Shown here: positions 17,701-25,861 of the stretch, one piece after another | How the letters are laid out: each line of letters begins with the position of its first letter | How positions within the stretch are numbered: the stretch's first letter is position 1 | Assembly: GCA_947088675.1 (NCBI GenBank) | Contig: CAMUHN010000002.1 | Location: 1 to 64,000 of the forward strand | Length of the DNA: 64,000 nt | Source of the DNA: an uncultured Roseburia sp. | GTDB taxonomy: Bacteria; Bacillota; Clostridia; Lachnospirales; Lachnospiraceae | Direction of reading: 5' to 3' | Position numbers and translations under genes: made by a program | The notes under the pieces: generated by a model | Database searches by the model: none | Seen by the model: only the letters and a program-made list of their open reading frames with translations | What the model was told of the DNA's origin: nothing

Positions 17701-18019
17701 GCCCCCGGAGAATACCTATGTCCGTACCTTTGAGCATCACTCCTCTGAATCAGCAGTATGGGGTAATGTAAACGACCTGTGGGGCAATCCGATCATAGAC
17801 TCCTCAATGCCAAGAGCCGCCGTATCCAATACATCCGCGCAGAATTTCAGTGTAAATCTGGGAGGGATTACCGTCAACGGCGCCAATGATCCGGAAGAAT
17901 TTGGCCGGCAGCTGCGCAATGAGATCGCCAGCAACGGAAAGACTGCAAAATTAATTGCCGAGTCTACCAGCACACTGATCAGTCCGCGGGGTTCCGGAAA
18001 TACAAGACTCTGGAAATAA
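11783..18019 (+). CDS. Phage tail tape measure protein, 2078 aa
   Basis: ATG after AAGGAG. Sets tail length and is threaded in the tube lumen. Residues about 40-330 match the tape-measure core (TIGR01760/PhageMin_Tail type: ISDTTAKSLIQSYNTLAKDLSV, AGISAGSLAEAIALCAD, TSMDRLAGYTAVIGKST). Two hydrophobic stretches (about 365-400 and 485-520) may act in membrane passage. The rest is very long alpha-helical coiled coil with many Lys/Glu/Ala repeats, then a Pro-Ala linker (about 1945-1985) and a small C-terminal module. By the usual rule of about 0.15 nm per residue it implies a tail around 300 nm (inference). Opens the tail operon that runs to 28852. Confidence 0.9.
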   Translation: MSNHLQSLKKTIQNFFDSLSENALVSKFINFHIEPVIQAISQATENIKQFDSLKTELQMLSGISDTTAKSLIQSYNTLAKDLSVTTKTVAEASNQFLQMGEDIANINDLVQSSQVLSKTGMIEQAAAADYLRASLNGYQIAATDALTIVSKLTAVNEKAGISAGSLAEAIALCADSAHTAGTSMDRLAGYTAVIGKSTEQSMADAGNSLSSMFRRFNSLKAGKLTDEQTGESLSDLNILLNSLDIHLQDTANSYLTFDNVLDQVSKSWNNLTKTEQDALSAAIDGPNQGRDFAALMDNYSAALDYSKTAASSAGNALQQYGVYQDSVEAKTNELTASLEALFTDTISEGTCKSILDATTGLVKMLDTLGLIKGALAGIVAMGASKALVSMTTGIMAGIKSTSQLTNAMTSIRNDRSKDNLKLVGSQSKDLSDKQLKLLLSGNNLDNGEHETILKGMGKKKPERKQILSSLASGQNQNNSSNKPAFSIKGAGQALAVAAKANPIGAVTTGIAAAVTIISTISSMAKRQKEEAAQALKNAVSEYDSIKSNLDNINSRLKEQETIKNKLLAKEHLTYAEKGQLEELQAITGEMKIQADIEEKKLKRASREVAEKTIENHKKGYGQYDVSNEELDKKQEAASADGNFFVSDGEYDITGNIAVYTKYQKLIEETREKLKQALKEDDGSEEYDRVIRDYEDSIGDYEEGLNDTSEVLEQSLGDLTTQRSDIRQQYNEAVKKQNTGQILEPAEQDTIKTYEDMSNAIKMIYESLDPNAWNELEISNILDSPGIEKSKTQLIELAKAGKITPDMLEDYPKLNNAIKESDLILKDGTTAAQSFCEQINALASASGEYGANFKFNGFTEEQSNAIDEFQSKMQKLSAARSRIQYGDKSGITDLIQEFPELQGKTENLDEALNELAEQSFDKLQDTLGEHIPPEVKDDLETIKNAATGAAPLLSESFDRIQSSYSAMEEMKSAMASGNLTDSLLSSISALDPVLNDLVSGFHSGAVSADELYQALQNHYNVDLQNYGKALIEKNLYSKDFYQGLVLTDAEAVNAFLANYGIDLRNCKTVNDAKVAIAAATVQKISSIWSQYYNLYNKDKTDIDPEARNALKESAAHGDAQAQAQLAAIEQQEALQRQAEEDLNKIIYSSAGKNFGDIGSKLDTAAKSPGSGSAAESAAKETAETFNFIETLLSRLSDRFSRLKSAGENTFKSLAKRAGAYTAALDVVKNQISAQTKAYNTYMAKANEVGLDEYWAAQVRDGSLSIADVTDENLKQKIKDYQNWYEKALACGSALEDLNRQQTELVQAKIELVISKYDSLLQQMSGANDRIQNKIDIKEAWGFTAGKANYTTMNKNIIKQIGYTARQNSELKELLPTVEKASQAWYEYSQRLDANKASQQELKKAMAENAKAAAALAGEKAAAKAEKYDAKNELYDAKIDNAVSAKSKNKHIDKKISQIDKKDAAYQNALKTDKKNLSGARKKLGKWKSTKENKSLLKKIRKYTKASKRIPKDLLDKAYKLKDNGKLYNACLQYNSYFDAVLADKETADLFKETAKQEKADLAMEKFNNISTEYDQKMAANQQKKTSIQNRIALAEEQGHSVSASHYKNLISAESAEQKKQEEKRKALQNAMNKALADGSIKKGSEEWYSMAEAINEVTNAIDESTKSLAEYNNALRQLQWDAFDAAMETTKRTNSEADFYLNLMDNEKMTEEDGSLTKYGSASLHLHQAKYGQYIAQAKAYQKEYQELLATGDLNDNNVIARLRDLEDAYRDALLSAREENNSVIDLIRASYDAQLESLSGLISKFKDLKQNEKDAYEYQKNIAEKTKNIASLQKQLQSYGANDTEEARAKVQKLKVELDAAQQELEETEYDKYLSDTNEMLDSLYNDYEAFIDKKLNDTNGLLEQLKISSQTAASTITTLNELLAGVSSDGSISVSLKEAVENPGAAAPPKPETDAAPTPGPESQPQLPAQTPPPENTYVRTFEHHSSESAVWGNVNDLWGNPIIDSSMPRAAVSNTSAQNFSVNLGGITVNGANDPEEFGRQLRNEIASNGKTAKLIAESTSTLISPRGSGNTRLWK

Positions 18020-18042
18020 AAAACAAAAAGGAGGTTTTCCAC

Positions 18043-21000
18043 TTGTCCAAAATAAAATTAGATAAAACCATGCAGATTGAAATCCCGGACATTCTGCTAA
18101 AGAGAAAGGATTTTTCCACCATCGGGAAAATCCCGGCGTCCGGAATTTCCTACAAAGAAAATTTCAACGCGGCAAACGAACTTTCCTTTCAGGTGCACAA
18201 AATGCTAAACGGCGTTTTGCTGCCGTTCTGGGAGGAACTAAACGACTACAATATCATTTACGTCCCCGCCTTTCAAGAATATTTTGACATGCATATTTCG
18301 CTTACCGAGGAAACGGACGCCGTCAAATCCGTCAGCTGCATTTCGCTTGCGGAGTCCGAGCTGTCGCAGATCAAACTCTATGACCTCGAAATCAATACGG
18401 AACATGACCTGACATTTCAGGAAAATGAGGCGACATTGTTCTACCGCGACCTCTCCCGCTGCGACCCGGAGGGCGACATCCATAAGAAAAAGAAGCGCAC
18501 TTCCCTGCTGCACCGTATTCTGGATAAAGCGGGGAACTACTCGATCGGGTATGTCAGCAATTCCTTAAAAGACTGGCCGACCTGGTATTCTTTTTCCATC
18601 TCTGATTCGAATATTTATGAAACACTGACCGGAGAAATCGCGCAGCAGTATCAATGCCTGTTTACCTTTACCGTCAACGACGACGGAACGCGGCTTGTCA
18701 ATGTCTATGATCTGTGCAGTTACTGTTCCGACTGCCACAACCGCGGCGACTTTCAAGACGCCTGCCCTAAGTGCGGCGGAAAAAACATATTCGAGCCATA
18801 CGGGACGGACACGGCCATATTTATCTCGAAAGACAACCTTGCCACCTCGGCAACGGTCGAGAGCAACAAAGACCAGCTGAAAAACTGTTTCCGCGTCAGC
18901 GGCGGCGACGACCTGATCACCGCCTCCGTTTCGGCCTGCAATCCGGGCGAGGAAAATTATCTGTACAGTTTTTCCGATGAGCTGCTCTCCCATATGCCGG
19001 ATCGGCTGGCGCAGGAATTAAGAAAGTATCAGACCACATACCGGCAATATACAAAAGAACAGCTGTTTTCTCTGGACAACACGCTTACTGCCGGTTATAA
19101 CAGCGTTGTCTCAAAGATCAACAGACTTTATCCGGAATCCGGTTTTCAGACCGTCTCCTCTCCCATCCGGGGATACGACAATATCATTGCGCTCCACTAT
19201 GACCTGCTGGATTTTATCTGGTATCTGAACGCTTCCATGATGCCGACCCCAAAGCTGGACGGACAGGATATCGAAACGGCTGTCCGGTCGCTGACACCGG
19301 AAAACTTATCCCCGGCCGCTGTCACGGATCACACCAAAACTGCTGTCAGCGTGGTAAACAACGCAATCCTTGGCATGGCAAAGGTATATGTCAATACTGC
19401 CCGCTTTAAAATCAGTATCACAAATACGACCTATGAACAATCCAATTCCGCCGACATGGCAAGCATCTGGCGAGGAAAGCTGACACTGACCGGCATCGCG
19501 GACGATACACAAAAAAGGGAAACGCCTGAGCTCACGATTTATGTTAATTCCGATCAGGTAAACTTTCTCAGACAAAAAATAAACCGCGCGCTGTCCAAAA
19601 ATGAAAACGCAGTCAGAGAGCTTGCCCAATTAGAGCTTCCGGCCGACAGTGACACAAGCGACGCCATATTCAGCGACAGGCTCCGGTACTACAGTATCCA
19701 TTATCTGCAAAATACGCTTACGGCCATCAACGACTGCATTTCCATCATTGAAAGCTCCGAAAACCCGGAATTATATCAGACAATGAAGAACAAATATGAA
19801 CAGCGAGCCCAAAAAACGGATGCGCAAATTCAGATTATGACAGGCTTTCGCAGTCATGCAGAAGCTCTGCTTGCGCAGGTCACTTCTATCGAAGAGAATG
19901 CAAAGACAGATTTAGACCTGAAAACCCGGATCGGAGAAGATCTCTGGAACCTCTTCCTGTCATACCGCCGACAGGATACCTACCAGAACGACAACTACGT
20001 TTCGGACGGGCTGACAAATGCCGGACTGATTGAAAAAGCGAACGAGCTGATCGACGCCGCAAAAAAAGAACTGTATAAAGCGTCCCACCTTCAGTACAGT
20101 GTCAGCGCATCCCTCGGAAATCTCCTGGCGCTCAAAGAATTTGAACATTTTGCAGATGATTTTGACTGCGGGAACTGGATCCATATGATGGCAGACGAAA
20201 CAGTCTACCGTCTTCGGCTCCTGTCGTATCAGATCGACTTTGACAACATTTCGGGAATCACAGTCGAGTTCTCCACCGTTGAAAAAATATGGTCAGGCGT
20301 CTCCGATGTGGAGAGCATCCTAAGCTCCGCGTCGTCCATCGCCGGCTCCTACTCCTCCACGATGTCGCAGATCAGCCACTCCTCAAAAGCTTCCGGCTAT
20401 GTGGACCACTGGATTGAAAAAGGCCTGGACGCCACCGCCACAAAAATTGTAAATAATGCCGACAATCAGGATATTGTGATTGACAAAACCGGCATTCTGT
20501 GCAGGAAATACGACGATCTGGAAGACAGCTATGATCCGCAGCAGATTAAGATCATCAGCAACGGCCTCTATCTGATGGACTACGCCAAAAATCAGGAAAC
20601 CGTAAAAACCGGGATCGGCAAATTTATTTATCTTGACCCCAAACATAATTTCAGGGAAACGACAGGTTACGGCGTGATCGCCGACGTCATCGCCTCCAAT
20701 ATCGTGCTCTCTGAGGAGGTCGGCGTCTATGCGCCAAACGGGAGCGTTTCCATTACCGGGGACGGAATTACGATCAACAAAGGAAAAATCACCTGGGGAA
20801 CAAACGTCAATGCTCCTCTGATTTCCGATATTGACGGCCTTCCCAAAAATCTTGACAGCCTTGCAAATGACAGCACTGCGTTAAACAAAAAAATCACGAC
20901 GTTTCACGCCAACGTAAACGCATTACTGAACGCCTCCGTCTCTGTAACGGAAATCGGCGAAGATTATGTATTTTCTCCGTTTATCGGCGGCGGGCATCTC

Positions 21001-22338
21001 TATATCAAACATCCAGGCGACGGCCGTTCGGTAACAATCGATCCCGCACAGTCATATTCCAGCGGCGGCTATATCTTTAAAGTGACCGATAAAAACGGCC
21101 GGATCACAATCGGCGCCGATTCAAACGGAAACGCAACATTTGCCGGCGCCATCCACGCAACCGCAGGCGAATTTAACGGCGCCATCACCGGCGGCAGCAT
21201 CAGCATCAACAACCGCTTCCGTGTCGATTCTTCCGGAAATGTCACGCTCCCGCCCGGAACGAAAATCTCCTGGGGCGACGTGACCGGCACAGGGGAAATT
21301 GCCACAAAAGATTATGTCGCCGGCCAGGGCTACCAGACAAAGAGCGACGTCGCAAAACTGTCCACAGAAATTACGGAAAATACAATCAAAACGGCAAACC
21401 TGATTGCGGAAAATCTGCAGGTCAACGCCGCGCATATTAACGGTACGCTAAGAGCTGATCAGATCAATACAAACGGACTGATTGCAGACAATTTCTCGGG
21501 TACCGAGATACGTGGGAAAACGATTATAGGGTGTACCATAAACGGCGGCACAATCAGTTCAATATCTGACTCAACGACCGATATCTGCTGTACCCGTATT
21601 CAAAACGGAACCATTGAAACCAACTGCATTGATTTTTCAATTCCAACAAATATTACTGGCGCATACCTTGTCCCAGGAATAAGATTTTTAAATCCAAAAC
21701 ACGACACGGTAATGTCCTGTATTTACGGTTCAGCTTATAATAGTCAAATAACTATTGACGGGACTGTCACGATAATAGGTGAACAGGCCTCCTCTGATGG
21801 CTGGACTCTAGGCAGTCTTGTTACATATGGCAGAATTTATTGCGGAAGATCCATGTTACCGCTGTACGATAACGAAAAACCGTTGGGATTATCTGATGCA
21901 AGGTGGTCGCAGGTTTATGCGGCAAAAGGTGAAATTAATACATCAGATAAAAATGACAAACATAATATACAGCCCATTTCAGATAAGTATGAAAAGCTGT
22001 TTTTTCAATTAAAACCAGTTACTTATATGTTCCAAAACGGTGATCGCGTCCACTGTGGTATCATTGCACAGGATTTAGAAACATCCATGCAAAATTGTAA
22101 AATATCAGATTCCGAACTCTCAGCATTCTGCAAAGATGCTGTAATGAAAAATTCAAAAGAAAAAAATCCGCCGACTATAACATTACCGCAGAATGAAGAT
22201 GACACAGTACAATACCGCTATGGTATCAGATACAACGAATTTATTATGTTAAACACACACATGATCCAAAAACTCTACCGGGAAAACGAACAGCTGAAAC
22301 AACGAATCGAAACCCTGGAACAAACCATGTCAAAATAA
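18043..22338 (+). CDS. Tal-like tail-tip/spike protein with zinc ribbon and S74 chaperone domain
   Basis: 1431 aa; TTG start seven bases after AAAGGAGG. Residues about 1-420 fit the beta-rich hub of prophage tail endopeptidase/Tal proteins. Unusually, a zinc-ribbon-like cluster sits inside it (Cys 225, 228, 231, 241, 244). The middle is helical (about 530-720), followed by a beta-rich stretch (about 830-1290) with fibre-like repeats. The C-terminus (about 1295-1431) is a peptidase S74 intramolecular chaperone: NTSDKNDKHNI with the catalytic Ser near 1301, KPVTYMF, HCGIIAQDLE, then a coiled coil. The domain trimerises the fibre and cuts itself off. It sits before, not after, the Dit-like gene. 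Confidence 0.8.
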   Translation: MSKIKLDKTMQIEIPDILLKRKDFSTIGKIPASGISYKENFNAANELSFQVHKMLNGVLLPFWEELNDYNIIYVPAFQEYFDMHISLTEETDAVKSVSCISLAESELSQIKLYDLEINTEHDLTFQENEATLFYRDLSRCDPEGDIHKKKKRTSLLHRILDKAGNYSIGYVSNSLKDWPTWYSFSISDSNIYETLTGEIAQQYQCLFTFTVNDDGTRLVNVYDLCSYCSDCHNRGDFQDACPKCGGKNIFEPYGTDTAIFISKDNLATSATVESNKDQLKNCFRVSGGDDLITASVSACNPGEENYLYSFSDELLSHMPDRLAQELRKYQTTYRQYTKEQLFSLDNTLTAGYNSVVSKINRLYPESGFQTVSSPIRGYDNIIALHYDLLDFIWYLNASMMPTPKLDGQDIETAVRSLTPENLSPAAVTDHTKTAVSVVNNAILGMAKVYVNTARFKISITNTTYEQSNSADMASIWRGKLTLTGIADDTQKRETPELTIYVNSDQVNFLRQKINRALSKNENAVRELAQLELPADSDTSDAIFSDRLRYYSIHYLQNTLTAINDCISIIESSENPELYQTMKNKYEQRAQKTDAQIQIMTGFRSHAEALLAQVTSIEENAKTDLDLKTRIGEDLWNLFLSYRRQDTYQNDNYVSDGLTNAGLIEKANELIDAAKKELYKASHLQYSVSASLGNLLALKEFEHFADDFDCGNWIHMMADETVYRLRLLSYQIDFDNISGITVEFSTVEKIWSGVSDVESILSSASSIAGSYSSTMSQISHSSKASGYVDHWIEKGLDATATKIVNNADNQDIVIDKTGILCRKYDDLEDSYDPQQIKIISNGLYLMDYAKNQETVKTGIGKFIYLDPKHNFRETTGYGVIADVIASNIVLSEEVGVYAPNGSVSITGDGITINKGKITWGTNVNAPLISDIDGLPKNLDSLANDSTALNKKITTFHANVNALLNASVSVTEIGEDYVFSPFIGGGHLYIKHPGDGRSVTIDPAQSYSSGGYIFKVTDKNGRITIGADSNGNATFAGAIHATAGEFNGAITGGSISINNRFRVDSSGNVTLPPGTKISWGDVTGTGEIATKDYVAGQGYQTKSDVAKLSTEITENTIKTANLIAENLQVNAAHINGTLRADQINTNGLIADNFSGTEIRGKTIIGCTINGGTISSISDSTTDICCTRIQNGTIETNCIDFSIPTNITGAYLVPGIRFLNPKHDTVMSCIYGSAYNSQITIDGTVTIIGEQASSDGWTLGSLVTYGRIYCGRSMLPLYDNEKPLGLSDARWSQVYAAKGEINTSDKNDKHNIQPISDKYEKLFFQLKPVTYMFQNGDRVHCGIIAQDLETSMQNCKISDSELSAFCKDAVMKNSKEKNPPTITLPQNEDDTVQYRYGIRYNEFIMLNTHMIQKLYRENEQLKQRIETLEQTMSK

Positions 22339-22351
22339 GGAGGACAACACC

Positions 22352-22768
22352 ATGAAAACAAAAGCAATCGAAATCTTAAACATGTACGAAGCATTCACAA
22401 AATTAGCGGACAGAGAGCTTGATTTAAATACCGCGTGCCGTATTGCAAAAAATATCAAAGAGCTCGCCCTGTCCAAAGAAATTATCGACGAGAAAAGAAA
22501 TAAAATCATCGGCGAATTTGCAAGAAAGGACGAGCAAAACCGGATTGTCCAGTCAGAAAACGGAACGGTTGAAATCGACAATCCCGACGCATTCGGCCGG
22601 GCCATGTCCGAATTGTTAAGCGAGCAGGCAGAAATCTGTCTGCTGCCGATTCGGATGGAATCTTTGTCGGAGATCAAAATCTCGCCAAAGGATATCCTGC
22701 CGCTGATGGAAATCATCGAAACAGACAAATCCGGAAAGGAGGACACAAATGTACACGAAGAATTTTGA
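22352..22768 (+). CDS. Small phage protein of tail operon (DUF1617-like)
   Basis: 138 aa, ATG after AAGGAGG. Mostly helical, with an N-terminal helix pair (EILNMYEAFTKLADRELDLNTACRIAKNIKELALSKE) and a mixed C-terminal half (NGTVEIDNPDAFGRAMSELL). Small helical proteins of this size and style, including DUF1617, occur in tail operons of Gram-positive siphophages; the assignment is tentative. Its 3' end overlaps the Dit-like gene by 20 bases, which implies coupled translation. Confidence 0.5.
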   Translation: MKTKAIEILNMYEAFTKLADRELDLNTACRIAKNIKELALSKEIIDEKRNKIIGEFARKDEQNRIVQSENGTVEIDNPDAFGRAMSELLSEQAEICLLPIRMESLSEIKISPKDILPLMEIIETDKSGKEDTNVHEEF

Positions 22769-23600
22769 GTATGACAATGAAAAATTATCCGATTACGGCA
22801 TGATCGTCTGTTCCTTTGACGGGTCCGGCGGAATGGAAACGGTCAGCTGCGGATCCGACATTACATTTTCGCAGGGAAAAGCAGGAGGGGCCAATCGGTT
22901 CCTCCTCTATTCCGCTGCTTACGACAACGCGTATTCCGCCGTTTTCCATATCTGCAAAGATCCTGCGCTGATACAGAAAAACAGCGATATGTATTTGTCA
23001 GCAGCGGAAATCTCTGCGCTCCAGAAATGGCTCTGCCAGAAGCAATACCGCAAATTTAAATCAGACCAGGATGACTTCCGCCATCTGTACTGGAATGCGG
23101 TTTTCTCCGCAAAGCAGGTCAATTTCAACGGCGCGGTCATCGGAATGGAACTTACGCTCTACACGGATGCGCCGTTTTGCTATATGGATGAAATTTTGAT
23201 TGAGAAAGAATGCCAAAAAGACACTCCGTTTGAGATCTATGACAGCTCCGACGAGGAGGGTTATCTGTTCCCCGATCTAAGCGTCACGTTTCTGGAAAAC
23301 GGCCGCGACATCGCTGGGCCGGACGGAACCATAAAGTATAAAAAGGCATTTTCGCTCACCAATACGCAGGACCGCCATTCCTGCATCATTCAAAACTGTT
23401 CGGCGAATGAGGTCATTACCGTAAACGGCAGAACACAGACGATCTCCTCCTCCGTCCCCGGTCACAGCCTCGGAGCCGATTTTAACTTCTTTTTCCCGAA
23501 AATCATTAACTCCCATCGAAACAACAAGAATATATTTTCCTGCAACATCGACTGCCGGCTGACACTCTCCTATTCCCCGATCAAAAAAATCGGGCTGTAA
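22749..23600 (+). CDS. Distal tail (Dit)-like protein
   Basis: 283 aa; ATG after GGAAAGGAGGACAC. The N-terminal ~130 residues resemble the siphophage Dit/phage tail family: NFEYDNEKLSDYGMIVCSFDG, then a strand-rich domain with AAEISALQKWLCQKQYRKFKSDQ and the strand NFNGAVIGMELTLYTDAPF. The C-terminal half is a beta-galectin-like region. Dit forms the hexameric ring joining tube and baseplate. In most phages Dit comes before Tal; here it comes two genes after. Confidence 0.7.
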   Translation: MYTKNFEYDNEKLSDYGMIVCSFDGSGGMETVSCGSDITFSQGKAGGANRFLLYSAAYDNAYSAVFHICKDPALIQKNSDMYLSAAEISALQKWLCQKQYRKFKSDQDDFRHLYWNAVFSAKQVNFNGAVIGMELTLYTDAPFCYMDEILIEKECQKDTPFEIYDSSDEEGYLFPDLSVTFLENGRDIAGPDGTIKYKKAFSLTNTQDRHSCIIQNCSANEVITVNGRTQTISSSVPGHSLGADFNFFFPKIINSHRNNKNIFSCNIDCRLTLSYSPIKKIGL

Positions 23601-23625
23601 CGCAGGAAAAAGAAAGGCGTAATCT

Positions 23626-25809
23626 ATGAACTTACAGACAATCCAAACTATCACGCTCGATTTTACCGTTCCGCAGCTCAAAAACGTTCGCTGCATCGAA
23701 AATGACCTCAATTCCCGAACGGTAAAAATCTCCGTCACTGACGACGGTCTCCCGTTTCCGCTAAACCCGGATACCATGACGGCCTGCTATAAAATACACA
23801 AACCCGATCACCGTTTTATTTACAATGAAGTCCCGATTGATCCGGACGGTGGCGTTACCATCCGTCTGACCGACCAGGCCATGGCGATACCGGGTATCGC
23901 CCGCTGTGAACTTCAGATTTTTACAAAAGACAAAAAGAACATTCTCTCCACGATGCCATTTTCCATCATCGTGGAAAAATCTGTCGTCACCGACAAAGAC
24001 ATTGCAACTTCAAACGAATCGAATGTATTGCTTGGGATGATGCAGCATATGGCCGACCGCCAAAATCCGCATCAGACGACGAAAAAGCAGGTAGGCCTTG
24101 GAAATGCGGATAACACAAGCGACCTTGACAAACCCATCTCCAACGCTGCGCGCCGGGAACTGGACCGGCTGGATTCAGAACTTGAAAATAAGGCGGACAA
24201 AAGTTCCCTGCACAAAGTCGCCGCCTCCGGCAGCTATGACGATCTGACCGATAAACCGCCGGTTCCGTTTTTCGGCGTATGTAATACCGCGCAGGGTACC
24301 GCCGCAAAAACTGTCTCCTGCCCCGGCTTTACGCCGGAGGACGGCGCGCGCATCCTGATTTTATTTGGACAGGGCAATACGTCCCGTTATATGACATTAA
24401 ACATAAACAATACAGGCGCTTATTTCGCATGGTTCCAGATCGGCTGCTCCCGCTCTTACAACGACAATGCAATCTCGGAACTGATTGCGCCCGGCTGTGT
24501 ATACGAATTTATTTACCAGTCCGGCAGTACGCCAAAGTGGGTGTACTGCGGCACAGTCAGCACAGCGGATACCCTTGGGGCAGTCAAAAAAACAGGCGAC
24601 GCCATGACGGGGAGTCTGACAGTACCGTCCATAAACAATTTCCGGTTCCTGCGCTGCGGCGAAAACACAAACATTGCATCCGTAGCAAACTATGCCGGGG
24701 ACTGGAATCATGCCGTTTTATTTTCGGCTGGCTGGGACAACCCGGTTGTCCCGGACAAAAACACCATTTTCGGATTCGGCGGACTGGACGTATTAACCGC
24801 CGTCAGCTATTCCGGCAAAATTTTCCATACGGAATCAGACGGCGACGGCCGGCATTGGGTACAGGTGGGATTAAACAAAGCCGAAATAGAAGCCTCTTAT
24901 CTTGCGCGCACCGGGGGCAGCATAACCGGCAACCTTATGCTGCCCTCCCAAAATACCATGATTTATGGAGAAAGCAATACATCTGTTCACAATCACGCTC
25001 TGTTTATCGGTCACGGCGGGCAGGACTACTGGAATTTTTACGAGTACGGCGGCGTATTTAATTTTTACCGTTCGCGGGATAACAACGATACGCTGCTTGG
25101 CCGGATTACCGAAAACGGCTGGGAGGGAGACGCGTCAAGATCTGACGCGCTGCAGTCTTTCCAGTCAAACAGAACCCCGTATCCCCGCGGCACATATGTG
25201 ATACGCAGTATTTACGGAGAAGATCAGAAATTCTGGCTGCAGTGTCTCAACGACAATTCCGACCAGACCAGATATCAGGTCGCCGTCGACTGGGCAAACA
25301 ATGCAAGCCGCTGTGACTGTGCAGACAAAGACAGCGCCGGCAGGGTATTTGAAAATAATTATGCGAGAGCCATACGAAAATTTTTTGCCTTTCATACGAT
25401 CGGCTGGCATCGCATTGCAAAATTTGAATACCAGGAAAATTTAGATGTCGCAATGGGAAATATGGCAAACGGCTGCGAAATCACAATCAAGCGCGCCTAC
25501 AATCTGACAAATAACCAATATCACCATCTGGAACTCGCTGTCGTCTATCGAAAATCAAAATGGAAAGAAATTGTAAGCCTTGCCAATACGCTGGCTATTA
25601 CAAAAATACGGCATGTATACTCCAAAACTACAGCTTATATTGACGTATATTACAATACAACCACAAGCAATAACACAACGATAACGATAACAGGACCGGT
25701 CGGAAGCGACTATATGGGATACTGGCAGTTTCTTGACGATGCCCTGATTGTTTCGGAATCAGATTATACAGCAAAATTTTCGGAACTCACACTGAGCAAA
25801 GATGCTTAA
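23626..25809 (+). CDS. BppU-type baseplate/receptor-binding protein, copy 1
   Basis: 727 aa. Residues about 1-120 are a BppU N-terminal domain (IQTITLDFTVPQLK, TMTACYKIHKPDHRF, MAIPGIARCELQIFTKDKKNI), which anchors the protein to the Dit/Tal core. A helical neck (about 125-200, KADKSSLHKVAASGSYDDLTDKP) is followed by beta-rich shaft segments (about 215-510) and a unique C-terminal tip (about 510-727) that should contact the target surface. The first ~300 residues are almost identical to copy 2 at DNA level; only tips differ. The motif NYWNFYEYGG-type shaft repeat is shared in diverged form. Confidence 0.8.
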   Translation: MNLQTIQTITLDFTVPQLKNVRCIENDLNSRTVKISVTDDGLPFPLNPDTMTACYKIHKPDHRFIYNEVPIDPDGGVTIRLTDQAMAIPGIARCELQIFTKDKKNILSTMPFSIIVEKSVVTDKDIATSNESNVLLGMMQHMADRQNPHQTTKKQVGLGNADNTSDLDKPISNAARRELDRLDSELENKADKSSLHKVAASGSYDDLTDKPPVPFFGVCNTAQGTAAKTVSCPGFTPEDGARILILFGQGNTSRYMTLNINNTGAYFAWFQIGCSRSYNDNAISELIAPGCVYEFIYQSGSTPKWVYCGTVSTADTLGAVKKTGDAMTGSLTVPSINNFRFLRCGENTNIASVANYAGDWNHAVLFSAGWDNPVVPDKNTIFGFGGLDVLTAVSYSGKIFHTESDGDGRHWVQVGLNKAEIEASYLARTGGSITGNLMLPSQNTMIYGESNTSVHNHALFIGHGGQDYWNFYEYGGVFNFYRSRDNNDTLLGRITENGWEGDASRSDALQSFQSNRTPYPRGTYVIRSIYGEDQKFWLQCLNDNSDQTRYQVAVDWANNASRCDCADKDSAGRVFENNYARAIRKFFAFHTIGWHRIAKFEYQENLDVAMGNMANGCEITIKRAYNLTNNQYHHLELAVVYRKSKWKEIVSLANTLAITKIRHVYSKTTAYIDVYYNTTTSNNTTITITGPVGSDYMGYWQFLDDALIVSESDYTAKFSELTLSKDA
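23689..24541 (+). repeat. Direct repeat unit 1 (BppU N-terminal region)
   Basis: About 850 bp nearly identical to 25925-26777 at a constant offset of 2236 bases, without indels. The flanks diverge sharply on both sides. It marks a recent duplication or gene conversion. Confidence 0.85.
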
Positions 25810-25861
25810 TCCTGCTTTGCATCACAAATCCGAAACATTATAAAAGAAAGGCGGAACTTCT

